Of a stretch of 21,577 bases of DNA, positions 6,964 through 14,404 are shown one piece after another. Source of the DNA: an uncultured Oscillospiraceae bacterium (lineage in GTDB: Bacteria > Bacillota > Clostridia > Oscillospirales > Oscillospiraceae); NCBI GenBank assembly GCA_934591895.1, contig CAKTPP010000019.1, forward strand, positions 1 through 21,577. The letters run 5' to 3'. The position numbers and the translations under genes were made by a program. How positions within the stretch are numbered: the first letter of the stretch is position 1; each line of letters begins with the position of its first letter. The notes below the pieces were generated by a model that saw only the letters and a program-made list of their open reading frames with translations, did not search any database and was not told the origin of the DNA.

Positions 6964-7440
6964 TCAAAGATCCAGATCGATCTGTCCGAGCAGGTTCTGC
7001 TGGCGCAGCGCCTCATAGCACAGGATCGCCGCAGAGTTGGACAGATTCAGGCTGCGCGCCTCCGCACGCATGGGGATACGCAGGCAGTGGTCGGCATAGC
7101 GTTCACGCAGCCACTCGGGCAGCCCCTTCGTCTCCTTGCCGAACATGAGCGTCACCCTTGGGGCGGAGAGATCGGCGTCGGCGTAGCTCACCCTCGCCTT
7201 TGTCGTGAGCAGCCAGAGATTCTCATCCCCGTTTTTGGTGAAATACTCGTCGATGTTCTCATACACCGAGAGATCGACCAGATGCCAGTAGTCAAGTCCG
7301 GCGCGCTTGACGGCGCGGTCGGAAATATCAAACCCGAGCGGTTTGATCAGGTGCAGCCGCGAGCCCGTGCAGGCACAGGTACGCGCAATGGCGCCGGTGT
7401 TATTCGGGATCTCCGGCTCCACCAGAACGATATCTACCAT
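6964..7440 (-). CDS. trmL: tRNA (cytidine/uridine-2'-O)-methyltransferase TrmL
   Basis: A 158-residue single-domain SPOUT methyltransferase that 2'-O-methylates the wobble base (C34/U34) of certain leucine tRNAs with S-adenosylmethionine. The three SPOUT motifs are visible: PEIPNNTGAIARTC near the N terminus, MFGKETKGLPEW around residues 98-109, and RSLNLSNSAAI near 130, which form the trefoil knot. The length equals that of E. coli TrmL. It is the first gene of the glycolytic operon, 88 bases or so downstream of the predicted promoter start region, with pgk 48 bases later. Another SPOUT specificity (TrmH group) is possible but the small size favours TrmL. Confidence 0.93.
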   Translation of the reverse strand: MVDIVLVEPEIPNNTGAIARTCACTGSRLHLIKPLGFDISDRAVKRAGLDYWHLVDLSVYENIDEYFTKNGDENLWLLTTKARVSYADADLSAPRVTLMFGKETKGLPEWLRERYADHCLRIPMRAEARSLNLSNSAAILCYEALRQQNLLGQIDLDL

Positions 7441-7479
7441 AATGCTTCCTCTTCGTTATTTTTTTCAAATTCGTGGCCG

Positions 7480-7522
7480 ATTATATCTCTTTTATTGTAT
7501 TACTTTACCGCTTTTTTTGCAA
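7480..7522 (-). promoter_or_regulatory. Sigma-A promoter of the trmL-glycolysis operon
   Basis: On the minus strand TTGCAA (7522-7517), 17 bases and TACAAT (7499-7494) make a good promoter about 55 bases before the trmL start. A second TATAAT (7485-7480) has no clear -35 box at the right distance but could be an alternative start. Confidence 0.7.
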
Positions 7523-7595
7523 TCGCCCTTTTAAATAAAGCTGTCACTGGAAAACGCTGCATTTCTGAACTTTTCGTGAAACCTGCCGAAGACCA

Positions 7596-7624
7596 TTGCA
7601 TAATGGATGAAAAAACTTTATAAT
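7596..7624 (+). promoter_or_regulatory. Sigma-A promoter of the radical SAM gene
   Basis: TTGCAT (7596-7601), a 17-base spacer and a perfect TATAAT (7619-7624). The -35 box lies in a small dyad, CCATT-GCAT-AATGG (7593-7606). The predicted start near 7631 leaves a leader of about 44 bases before the ATG. Confidence 0.8.
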
Positions 7625-7674
7625 ATCCACAGAATCTATCGATTTCACGCAAGATTCCATGCGTGGGAGGTACT

Positions 7675-8559
7675 ATGACGCAACTTTGTTCCGTCTGTCC
7701 GCGCGGCTGCGGCGTCGACCGCGCAGGCGGGCAATTGGGCTTTTGCGCAGTTCCGGACGCGCCCATGGTGGCGCGCGCAGCGCCGCATTTCGGCGAGGAA
7801 CCGTGCATATCCGGCACACGCGGCAGCGGCGCGGTCTTCTTCTCCGGCTGCAGCCTGCGGTGCGTATTCTGCCAGAACCGCGACATCAGCCGCGGCGAGC
7901 ACGGAAAAGAGATCACCGTCGCGCAGCTCCGCGCTATTTTTTTGCGCCTGCGGGACGAAGGTGTGCACAACATCAACCTTGTCACCCCCAGCCACTATAC
8001 ACCGCAGATCGCCGAGGCGCTCACGGGACTGTCGCTCGGCATCCCGGTCGTGTGGAACAGCTCGGGCTATGAGTGCGTGGAGTCGCTGCGCATGCTCGAG
8101 GGGCTTGTGCAGGTATACCTGCCGGATATGAAATACGCCCTGTCAGAGCCGGCCGCGCGCTACTCCGCCGCAGCGGACTATCCGCAGGTCGCCCGTGCCG
8201 CCATTTCGGAAATGTACCGACAGACCGGCCCGTTCCGGCTCGACGGCGACGGCATGCTGCAGCGCGGCGTGCTCATCCGCCATCTCATTTTGCCGCAGCA
8301 GGGAGAAAACACCCGCCGCGTCATTGACTGGGTCGGGCAGACGTTTGCACCCGGTCAGGTGCTCTTCAGCCTCATGAGCCAGTACACGCCTGTCGGTGAT
8401 CTGGCGCAGTGGCCGGAGCTGCAGCACCCCGTCTCCCCCGCGCTCAATGACGCCATGTACGAATACCTGATGGACAGTCCGATCGAAGACGGCTTCTATC
8501 AGGAGCTCGATGCCGCGACCGGCGACATGATACCGGCGTTTGACGGCACCGGCGTTTAA
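7675..8559 (+). CDS. PflX-like radical SAM protein (PFL-activase homologue)
   Basis: This 294-residue protein belongs to the radical SAM superfamily, in the group of pyruvate formate-lyase activase homologues often called PflX (COG1313). The cluster-binding CSLRCVFC has C59, C63 and C66. An N-terminal CSVCPRGC plus a later Cys (C5, C8, C12, C24) forms a second Cys set typical of the group. The remaining chain fits the partial TIM barrel that binds S-adenosylmethionine. The substrate is not known and no glycyl radical enzyme gene is nearby. The start is the ATG with GGGAGG 4 bases upstream; an in-frame GTG 12 bases earlier would sit in that ribosome site. An FMN enzyme gene follows 43 bases later in the same direction, probably co-transcribed. 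Confidence 0.85.
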   Translation: MTQLCSVCPRGCGVDRAGGQLGFCAVPDAPMVARAAPHFGEEPCISGTRGSGAVFFSGCSLRCVFCQNRDISRGEHGKEITVAQLRAIFLRLRDEGVHNINLVTPSHYTPQIAEALTGLSLGIPVVWNSSGYECVESLRMLEGLVQVYLPDMKYALSEPAARYSAAADYPQVARAAISEMYRQTGPFRLDGDGMLQRGVLIRHLILPQQGENTRRVIDWVGQTFAPGQVLFSLMSQYTPVGDLAQWPELQHPVSPALNDAMYEYLMDSPIEDGFYQELDAATGDMIPAFDGTGV

Positions 8560-8602
8560 GCAGCAAATCTATCAATACAGAAAGATATATGGAGGTACCC
8601 TC

Positions 8603-9622
8603 ATGGAGTACAAAGAGATTCTCGACAGCGCACGCACCTGCATCGGCCCTTACTGCAAGGCCTGCCCGGTGTGCAACGGAAAAGCCTGCGGCAATCAGGT
8701 GCCCGGCCCCGGTGCAAAAGCTCCCGGCAACGGCTTTGTCCGCAACTTTGACGCCTGGCAGAAGATCTGTGTCAACATGGACACCATCTGCCCGAACGAG
8801 CCGGTCGACACGGCCGTGGAGCTGTTCGGCACCATGTACCGCTACCCGTTTTTCGCAGCCCCGCTCGGCGCGATGAAGATGCACTACGGCGATAAGTACA
8901 ACGACCGCGAGTATAACAGCATCCTCGTCAATGCCTGCGCAGACAGCGGCATCGCCGCCTTCACCGGTGACGGTGTGGACGCCGCGGTGTTCCAGGGCGC
9001 GATGGAGGCCATCCGCGCAGCCGGCGGCGTCGGCGTACCGACGATCAAGCCGTGGAGCCAGCAGCTGGTCTTTGAAAAGCTCGATCTGGCCAGAACCAGC
9101 GGCTGCAAGGCCGTCGCCATGGACATCGACGGTGCGGGTCTCCCCTTCCTGAAGAATCTGACGCCGCCGGCCGGCAGCAAGTCCGTGCAGGAGCTGGCCG
9201 AGATCATCAACTACGCCGCCATGCCGTTCATCGTCAAGGGCGTCATGACCGTGCGCGGCGCGCAGAAGGCCGCCGAGGCGGGCGCCGCTGCGATCATCGT
9301 CTCGAACCACGGCGGCCGCGTGCTCGGCCAGACCCCGGCCAGTGCGGAGGTGCTCGCCGAGATCGCCGACGCTGTCGGGGGCAGCATGAAGATCTTCGTC
9401 GACGGCGGCATCCGCACCGGTACGGATGTGTTCAAGGCGCTGGCGCTCGGCGCGGACGCTGTGCTCATCGGCCGTCCGTTCGTACCGATGGTCTACGGCG
9501 ACGGCGCGCAGGGCGTGGCGACGTACATTGAAAAGATCGGCAGCGAGCTGCGCGACACGATGGCCATGTGCGGCGTGCACGCGCTCAGCGAGATCACGCG
9601 CGACTGCGTGCGTGTGCTCTGA
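8603..9622 (+). CDS. FMN-dependent 2-hydroxy-acid dehydrogenase/oxidase with N-terminal Cys motif
   Basis: A 339-residue TIM-barrel flavoprotein of the lactate oxidase/glycolate oxidase/L-lactate dehydrogenase family. It shows K212 (FMN contact), the catalytic base H236 in SNHGGR with R239 for the substrate carboxylate, and the phosphate loop DGGIRTG at 268-274 followed by LIGRPF. It oxidises an L-2-hydroxy acid; the acid and electron acceptor are unknown. Unusually, the N terminus has five closely spaced cysteines (C13, C18, C21, C24, C29), which could bind an Fe-S cluster and pass electrons on (inference); two more occur at 56 and 63. GGAGG lies 7 bases before the chosen ATG. It probably shares an mRNA with the preceding radical SAM gene and ends at a bidirectional terminator. 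Confidence 0.85.
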   Translation: MEYKEILDSARTCIGPYCKACPVCNGKACGNQVPGPGAKAPGNGFVRNFDAWQKICVNMDTICPNEPVDTAVELFGTMYRYPFFAAPLGAMKMHYGDKYNDREYNSILVNACADSGIAAFTGDGVDAAVFQGAMEAIRAAGGVGVPTIKPWSQQLVFEKLDLARTSGCKAVAMDIDGAGLPFLKNLTPPAGSKSVQELAEIINYAAMPFIVKGVMTVRGAQKAAEAGAAAIIVSNHGGRVLGQTPASAEVLAEIADAVGGSMKIFVDGGIRTGTDVFKALALGADAVLIGRPFVPMVYGDGAQGVATYIEKIGSELRDTMAMCGVHALSEITRDCVRVL

Positions 9623-9637
9623 GCCAAAACGACATAC

Positions 9638-9670
9638 AAAAAACCGAGGGAGCGTCTCCCTCGGTTTTTT
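9638..9670. terminator. Bidirectional intrinsic terminator between convergent genes
   Basis: AAAAAACCGAGGGAG and CTCCCTCGGTTTTTT form a 15-bp stem with a 3-base loop. T-runs exist on both strands, so it serves the FMN enzyme gene (rightward) and lysA (leftward), whose stop codons lie 15 and 7 bases away. Confidence 0.95.
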
Positions 9671-9677
9671 CTGTGTT

Positions 9678-10940
9678 TCAATCGTCCCAGACCATGGTCG
9701 CAAAGTAGTCCTCCGGTGTCTCGGCGCGGCGGATCAGGCGCGTGGAGCCATCCGGCTGCAGCAGCACCTCCGCACAGCGGAGCTTACCGTTGTAATTGTA
9801 ACCCATGGCAAGGCCGTGTGCACCGGCATCATGAATGGCCAGCAGATCACCGATATCGATGCCCGGCAGCATCCGGTCGACGGCAAATTTGTCATTGTTC
9901 TCACACAGGCCGCCGACGATATCGTACTTGTGGTCGCAGGGCGCGTCCTCCTTGCCCATGACCGTGATGTGATGATAAGACCCGTACATGGCCGGCCGCA
10001 TCAGGTCACATGCACAGGCATCCGTGCCGATGTACTCCTTGTAGATGTGCTTTGCGTGGATCGCGCGCGTCACGAGATGGCCGTACGGTGCAAGCATGAA
10101 ACGGCCGAGCTCGGTATACAGCGCCACATCGCCCATACCGGCCGGAACCAGGATCTCCTCATACGCTCTGCGCACACCCTCGCCGATGACGGCGATGTCA
10201 TTGGCCGGCTCTTCCGGCCGGTACGGGATACCGATGCCGCCGGAGAGATCGATAAACGTGATGTGACAGCCGGTCTCCTGCTGCAGCTCAGCCGCCAGCC
10301 GGAAGAGCATACGCGCCAGCGCGGGATAGTATTCGTTTGAGAGCGTATTGGAGGCCAGAAATGCATGGATACCGAACTCCTCTGCGCCCCTGGCCTTGAG
10401 CATCCGGAACGCCTCGGCGATCTGCGCGCGGGTCATGCCGTACTTGGCATCGCCGGGGTTGTCCATGACCTGAAAGCCCTCGCGCGTTTCACCGAGCGAA
10501 AACGTGCCGCCGGGATTGAAGCGGCAGCCGATCTTCTTCGGGATATAGCCGATCGTGCGTTCCAGAAAGTCCACGTGCGTGAGATCGTCCAGATTGATGA
10601 TCGCGCCGAGCTTTGCCGCCAGCCGGTAATCCTCGGCCGGCGTCTCATTGGACGAGAACACAATGTGCTCGCCGACACAGCCGATGCGTTCGGCCATCAT
10701 CAGCTCCGTGAGCGATGAGCAGTCACAGCCGCACCCTTCCTCCTGCAGGATCTTCACGATTGCAGGCGTGGGCGTTGCTTTCACCGCGAAATACTCGCGA
10801 AAGCCCGGATTCCATGAGAAAGCAGCGTTCAGTCGGCGGGCGTTTTCCCGAATACCCTGCTCATCATAGATGTGGAAGGGCGTGGGATACTGCGCTGCGA
10901 TCTGCTCCAGCTGCGCTGCTGAGACAAACGTTTTTTTCAT
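9678..10940 (-). CDS. lysA: Diaminopimelate decarboxylase
   Basis: A PLP enzyme of fold type III that decarboxylates meso-diaminopimelate to L-lysine, the last step of lysine synthesis. The 420 residues show the PLP lysine K54 in FAVKATPTP, DLSGGIGIPY (PLP phosphate glycine loop), ELGRFMLAPYG, CENNDKFA (place of the usual CES.D with the active-site Cys) and C-terminal GAHGLAMGYNYN, where most relatives have GAYG. These differences suggest a divergent LysA branch; a decarboxylase acting on a related amino acid is a smaller possibility. The start at 10940 has GGGAGG 7 bases upstream. It is transcribed alone from a strong promoter, and the short leader has no room for a lysine riboswitch. Confidence 0.92.
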   Translation of the reverse strand: MKKTFVSAAQLEQIAAQYPTPFHIYDEQGIRENARRLNAAFSWNPGFREYFAVKATPTPAIVKILQEEGCGCDCSSLTELMMAERIGCVGEHIVFSSNETPAEDYRLAAKLGAIINLDDLTHVDFLERTIGYIPKKIGCRFNPGGTFSLGETREGFQVMDNPGDAKYGMTRAQIAEAFRMLKARGAEEFGIHAFLASNTLSNEYYPALARMLFRLAAELQQETGCHITFIDLSGGIGIPYRPEEPANDIAVIGEGVRRAYEEILVPAGMGDVALYTELGRFMLAPYGHLVTRAIHAKHIYKEYIGTDACACDLMRPAMYGSYHHITVMGKEDAPCDHKYDIVGGLCENNDKFAVDRMLPGIDIGDLLAIHDAGAHGLAMGYNYNGKLRCAEVLLQPDGSTRLIRRAETPEDYFATMVWDD

Positions 10941-10974
10941 CGGAATTCCTCCCTGCAAGCATCGAATTGCACTC

Positions 10975-11003
10975 ATTGTAGGAGCCGCTCGCGCACGTGT
11001 CAA
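10975..11003 (-). promoter_or_regulatory. Sigma-A promoter of lysA
   Basis: On the minus strand a consensus TTGACA (11003-10998), 17-base spacer and TACAAT (10980-10975). The start should fall near 10968, giving a leader of roughly 28 bases. Confidence 0.9.
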
Positions 11004-11006
11004 GAA

Positions 11007-11074
11007 TGCAAAATCACTTTCGCTGTTCCATGCACACGCGCGGCGATATCATGCATTCGCTTCGTCATTTTGCA
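11007..11074 (-). other. Long imperfect hairpin between the transglutaminase-like gene and lysA
   Basis: TGCAAAATCAC (11007-11017) and GTCATTTTGCA (11064-11074) can pair over 11 positions with one mismatch, with further weak pairing inside. It lies between the stop of the transglutaminase-like gene and the lysA -35 box. It may be a weak terminator for the upstream operon; the following T-tract is poor. Confidence 0.3.
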
Positions 11075-11089
11075 CGGGACACACAAAGC

Positions 11090-12109
11090 TCAGATATCAT
11101 CGAGCGTCTCCGTCTCCACCGGCTGCGCCGCCTCGACAAAGCGCACCTGCAGCACTGCCTGCGGCCAATTGACCGAAATGGCAGCCGCTCGAGCGCGTGC
11201 GTGCGCCGCCGCATCGATCCGTGTGCACAGATCCGCAAGCACCTCGCGCGTCAGATAGCCGCCGCGCCAGTGAAACACCAGTCCCGCCTGCTTTTTGCGC
11301 AGCGCCTGATCGATCCGGCGCGCAGCCTCCTCCGGCTTCGTCCACGACAGATGCTGCACTTTATAGTAAAACTGACTGCCGTCCGTGCAGGCCGGCGCCG
11401 GATACAGAAGCTTGCGGTGGTCGCGGAAGATCTTTGCGTCGTCAAGGTTGAAGTAGTCATAGCGCAGCATGCCGTGCCTGCTCAGCGAATTGTCAAACGT
11501 AGCGTCGAGGTGATAGCACTGCCCGCCGAGCTGCACGATGTTCCACGCGTGCAGATAACGCTCGCCGTTGGCGCGGTCGCGGTCACTGATCGCGATCATA
11601 CACGGCAGGCCGAGCCCGTCGCACAGGAGCTTGACCGTCTTGGCCATGCCCTCGCAGACGCCGACGCCGTTGGTCAGCGGGCCGATGACCTCATGCGAAT
11701 ACGGCTTTTCAAGCTTATCGTAGCGAACGTTTTCGAGGATGAAATCATGGATCGCGCGCTCCTGCTCCGCCGGAGTCAGGCTGCGCAGCGGTCGCAGCAG
11801 CCGCGCCGTGCGTGCCTCGATCGCCTGACGGTGCTCGCGGATACGCTTTTTGTCAAACCGATACTCGGGGCAAAAATCCACAAACTCCGCCTCCGGCACA
11901 GCACGGCACGAAAAACCGACGGCGTAGAAGATCTCCGGATGATCCAGCCGCAGCTGGAAAAAGAGCGTGCCGAGCGCCTCCATCTGCAGGCGCGGGATGC
12001 GCGCCGACGGCGCGAGCTCCCGCAGGCAGGTCAGCATGCCGTGATAGGCTGCGCGCTCCTGCGGCGGGAGCTGCTGATAATAATACTGCGGATGCATCTG
12101 CATGGTCAC
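11090..12109 (-). CDS. Transglutaminase-like superfamily protein, function unknown
   Basis: A 339-residue cytosolic-looking protein (no signal peptide or membrane segment) with a transglutaminase-like papain fold. The apparent triad is C152 in GVGVCEGMAK, H188 in YLHAWN and D202 in YHLDATFD, so it could be an active cysteine protease or amidase. The N-terminal 110 residues and the C-terminal 100 are not recognised. The GTG at 12109 is chosen because it overlaps the araC stop as GTGA and follows AAAGGAG by 4 bases; an ATG six bases later (12103) is equally possible. It is co-transcribed with the AraC regulator, but the link in function is unknown. Confidence 0.75.
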   Translation of the reverse strand: MTMQMHPQYYYQQLPPQERAAYHGMLTCLRELAPSARIPRLQMEALGTLFFQLRLDHPEIFYAVGFSCRAVPEAEFVDFCPEYRFDKKRIREHRQAIEARTARLLRPLRSLTPAEQERAIHDFILENVRYDKLEKPYSHEVIGPLTNGVGVCEGMAKTVKLLCDGLGLPCMIAISDRDRANGERYLHAWNIVQLGGQCYHLDATFDNSLSRHGMLRYDYFNLDDAKIFRDHRKLLYPAPACTDGSQFYYKVQHLSWTKPEEAARRIDQALRKKQAGLVFHWRGGYLTREVLADLCTRIDAAAHARARAAAISVNWPQAVLQVRFVEAAQPVETETLDDI

Positions 12110-12960
12110 CGCGCTCCTTTCGTCAGGTCGGCGCGCGGACTGACCTGAAACCGTTTTTTATACGCCCGCGAAAACGCGGAGTAGTCATGATACCCGCACT
12201 GAAAGCAGGCATCCGTCGTGCGCATCCCCTGCGCAATGAGGTCACGCGCCACGCGCAGGCGCTTGTCCGTGAGATAGCCGTGGATGGTGAAGCCGGTCTC
12301 GGCGCGAAACAGGCGCATCATATAGTACTTACTCAGATAGAAGGTATCCGCAAGCGCATCAATGCTGATGTCCTCGGTCAGGTGCGTGTTGAGGTATTCG
12401 AGGATGGCGGCGGTCTTTTCGGTGCAGTGCTCGGATGGGGCATAGCTTGACCCCGCGTCATCCAGACCGCGGCCAAGCATGACCAGCAGCTGCAGCATCT
12501 GCGCACGTGCAAGCAGATCATGCCCGTAGGCTGTGCTCCGCTCCTCCGTCTCGAGCGCATCCAGCGTGCGCAGCAGCACGGCGCGCCGGTCAGCCTTTGG
12601 GCGCAGGACAAAGCTCTCCCCGTCTGCAGGCAGGCGAAAACAGGCATCAAGCGCAGACGCCGCCGTCGACTGCGCGCGCAGAAAGTCCGGCGATATGTAG
12701 AGGATCACACGCTCATAGCGCTCACTCGGGTCGATCTGCGCCTTGTGGATCGCGCCCTGCCGCACGAGCACCACGTCATACGGCCGCAGCACATGCGTGC
12801 GCCCCTCGACGATGTAGCTCCCGCGCCCGGCCAGAAAGAACACCAGCTTATGAAATTCGTGATAATGGAAGGCCGTATCCTCGGTCAGCGCACTGCTCAG
12901 ATGGAACAGGCGGTAATCCTCATGCAGATATCCCCTGCGCTCGTAATCGTTTTGCTGCAT
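12106..12960 (-). CDS. AraC-family transcriptional regulator
   Basis: This 284-residue regulator has an N-terminal cupin-type sensing domain (about 1-150, with the FHYHEFHKLVFF strand and GRGSYIVEGR) and a C-terminal pair of helix-turn-helix motifs (about 185-284). The second ends in the AraC signature region around CGYHDYSAFSRAYKKRF. The ligand is unknown. The start at 12960 has GAGGTG 4 bases upstream. It is divergent from an amino-acid symporter across a 130-base gap with an inverted repeat, a common layout for a regulator and its target transporter (inference). It overlaps the next gene by 4 bases. Confidence 0.92.
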   Translation of the reverse strand: MQQNDYERRGYLHEDYRLFHLSSALTEDTAFHYHEFHKLVFFLAGRGSYIVEGRTHVLRPYDVVLVRQGAIHKAQIDPSERYERVILYISPDFLRAQSTAASALDACFRLPADGESFVLRPKADRRAVLLRTLDALETEERSTAYGHDLLARAQMLQLLVMLGRGLDDAGSSYAPSEHCTEKTAAILEYLNTHLTEDISIDALADTFYLSKYYMMRLFRAETGFTIHGYLTDKRLRVARDLIAQGMRTTDACFQCGYHDYSAFSRAYKKRFQVSPRADLTKGAR

Positions 12961-12992
12961 AGCACACCTCAATAAAGCATCTTTTGCAATAT

Positions 12993-13021
12993 ATGATAGC
13001 ATTTTTGTACAATTACTGCAA
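12993..13021 (-). promoter_or_regulatory. Sigma-A promoter of araC
   Basis: On the minus strand TTGCAG (13021-13016), 17 bases and TATCAT (12998-12993). The start should be near 12986, about 26 bases before the ATG. Confidence 0.7.
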
Positions 13022-13033
13022 GAAAGAATTGTA
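13008..13033. promoter_or_regulatory. Inverted repeat in the araC-symporter gap, candidate operator
   Basis: TACAATT (13008-13014) and AATTGTA (13027-13033) are 7-base inverted half-sites 12 bases apart. The repeat covers the araC -35 box and lies just upstream of TATACT, the only rightward -10-like box, which lacks a good -35. An activator-dependent symporter promoter with autoregulation of araC would fit (inference). Confidence 0.45.
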
Positions 13034-13090
13034 TATACTGTCACCAAAGCGCTGGTTCGGCGCAAACTACGCACTGGGAGTGTTGCATTT

Positions 13091-14365
13091 ATGTCCAAGG
13101 CAAACGGTTCGAAGTCCTTTTTTAAGACTTACGGGTTTCTGATGTTTATGATCGCCGGCATCGTGTCCGGCTGTCTGGTGGGTGCGTTTGCCCCGAACTT
13201 CGGCAGCAAGATCAAATTCCTCGGCACGCTGTTCATCAACATGATGTTCTGCGTGGTCGTGCCGATGGTATTCTGCTCCATCGCCTCCGCCATCGCCAAC
13301 ATGAAGAGCGTCAAGCGCGCCGGCAAGATCATGGGCGTGACCATCGTCACGTTTCTGGTCACGGCAGCCATCGCAGGCGTTCTGATGTACATCGTCTGCC
13401 GCATCTTCCCGCTCGTGGACGGACACTACACCATCACGGAGGGCGAGGTCGGCGACACGCTCGGCTTCGGCGACATGATCGTGAACTTCTTTACCAAGCC
13501 CGACTTCATGGAGCTGCTCAGCCGCAAGGCCATCCTGCCGCTGATCGTTGCGGCGGTCATCTTCGGCTTCGGCATTCAGATGAACGGCGGTCCCGAGACA
13601 AAGACCGCACAGTTTCTTGAGGATATCACGGGCTGCATCATGAAGACCGTGAAGCTCATCACCTACTATGCCCCCATCGGCTTCTTCGGCTTCTTTGCCG
13701 ATCTGGTCGCTACCTACGGTCCGGAGCTGGTGAAGGATTACAGCCGCACGCTCATCATCTACTATGTCATGAGCTTTGCCTACATGTTCGTCTTCTTCCC
13801 CATCTACGCCCAGTTCGGCGGCGGCAAGGGCGGCGCAAAGATCATGTTCTCCAAGCTGTTCCGTCCGGCGGCCGTGTCGTTTGGCACCTGCTCGTCCGTT
13901 GCGACCATTCCGACCAACATGGAGGTCGCGGAGGAGACCGGCATTTCCAAGGACGTCACGGACATCGTCCTGCCCATGGGCGCCACCATGCACATGGACG
14001 GCTCGGCCATGTCCGCCATCATCAAGGTCGCGTTCCTCTTCGGCGTGTTCGGACTGGACTTTACGACGGAAAAGGCCATTCTGGCCATCGTCGTGGCGGT
14101 ATTCTCCTCCGTCGCCATGAGCGGCATCCCCGGCGGCGGCGGCACGGGCGAGCTGGTGGTCTGCACCATCTTCTTCCCTGACCAGCTGGCCGTTGCCTAT
14201 CCGATCGCGCTGGCAATCGGCAACCTTGTCGATCCCCCTGCCACCATGGTCAACTCTGCCGGCGACTACGTCGTGTCCTTCATCGTCTCCCGCTATGTGG
14301 ACGGCAAGGACTGGCTGCAGAAGGCGCTCGGCAAGAAGAAAGAGAATCAGGCAATCGAGCAGTAA
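13091..14365 (+). CDS. Dicarboxylate/amino acid:cation symporter (DAACS/SDF family)
   Basis: A 424-residue integral membrane secondary transporter of the glutamate-transporter fold (eight helices plus two hairpins). Visible landmarks are HP1 with SFGTCSSVATIP (263-274), the TM7 sodium-site motif MHMDGS (300-305) in place of the usual NMDGT, HP2 with SGIPGGGG (344-351) and TM8 DPPATMVNSAGD (381-392). In acidic amino-acid transporters TM8 has an arginine that binds the side-chain carboxylate; here that place is alanine, so a neutral substrate such as serine or threonine is more likely than glutamate. GGGAG lies 10 bases before the ATG. It is divergent from the AraC regulator and is followed by a terminator that contains the sigG promoter. 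Confidence 0.9.
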   Translation: MSKANGSKSFFKTYGFLMFMIAGIVSGCLVGAFAPNFGSKIKFLGTLFINMMFCVVVPMVFCSIASAIANMKSVKRAGKIMGVTIVTFLVTAAIAGVLMYIVCRIFPLVDGHYTITEGEVGDTLGFGDMIVNFFTKPDFMELLSRKAILPLIVAAVIFGFGIQMNGGPETKTAQFLEDITGCIMKTVKLITYYAPIGFFGFFADLVATYGPELVKDYSRTLIIYYVMSFAYMFVFFPIYAQFGGGKGGAKIMFSKLFRPAAVSFGTCSSVATIPTNMEVAEETGISKDVTDIVLPMGATMHMDGSAMSAIIKVAFLFGVFGLDFTTEKAILAIVVAVFSSVAMSGIPGGGGTGELVVCTIFFPDQLAVAYPIALAIGNLVDPPATMVNSAGDYVVSFIVSRYVDGKDWLQKALGKKKENQAIEQ

Positions 14366-14374
14366 TCTGCCGAT

Positions 14375-14404
14375 GTATCAAATTCCTCCCACCCGGAAAC
14401 ACTA
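14375..14404 (+). promoter_or_regulatory. Sigma-F-type promoter of sigG, nested in a terminator hairpin
   Basis: GTATC (14375-14379), 15 bases and GGAAACACTA (14395-14404) match GYATA-N15-GGnnAnAnTR with one mismatch in the -35 box. The -10 element lies in the upper stem and loop of the hairpin at 14380-14428. The predicted start near 14411 leaves a leader of about 20 bases that keeps the ribosome binding site but lacks the 5' arm. In Bacillus sigG is known to be transcribed by sigma-F. Confidence 0.6.

Noticed and set aside
5413..7623. 736-codon rightward frame opposite tpiA, pgk and trmL
   Set aside because: Runs antisense across three real genes and their gaps; composition is that of a shadow frame.
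7500..7985. 161-codon leftward frame across the trmL/radical SAM promoter region
   Set aside because: Overlaps divergent promoters and the start of the radical SAM gene, with no ribosome site or family similarity.
8444..9703. 419-codon leftward frame opposite the FMN enzyme gene
   Set aside because: Crosses a bidirectional terminator and mirrors a well-supported gene.
10941..11089. Lysine riboswitch ahead of lysA
   Set aside because: The promoter is only about 35 bases before the ribosome site, leaving no room for the lysine aptamer.
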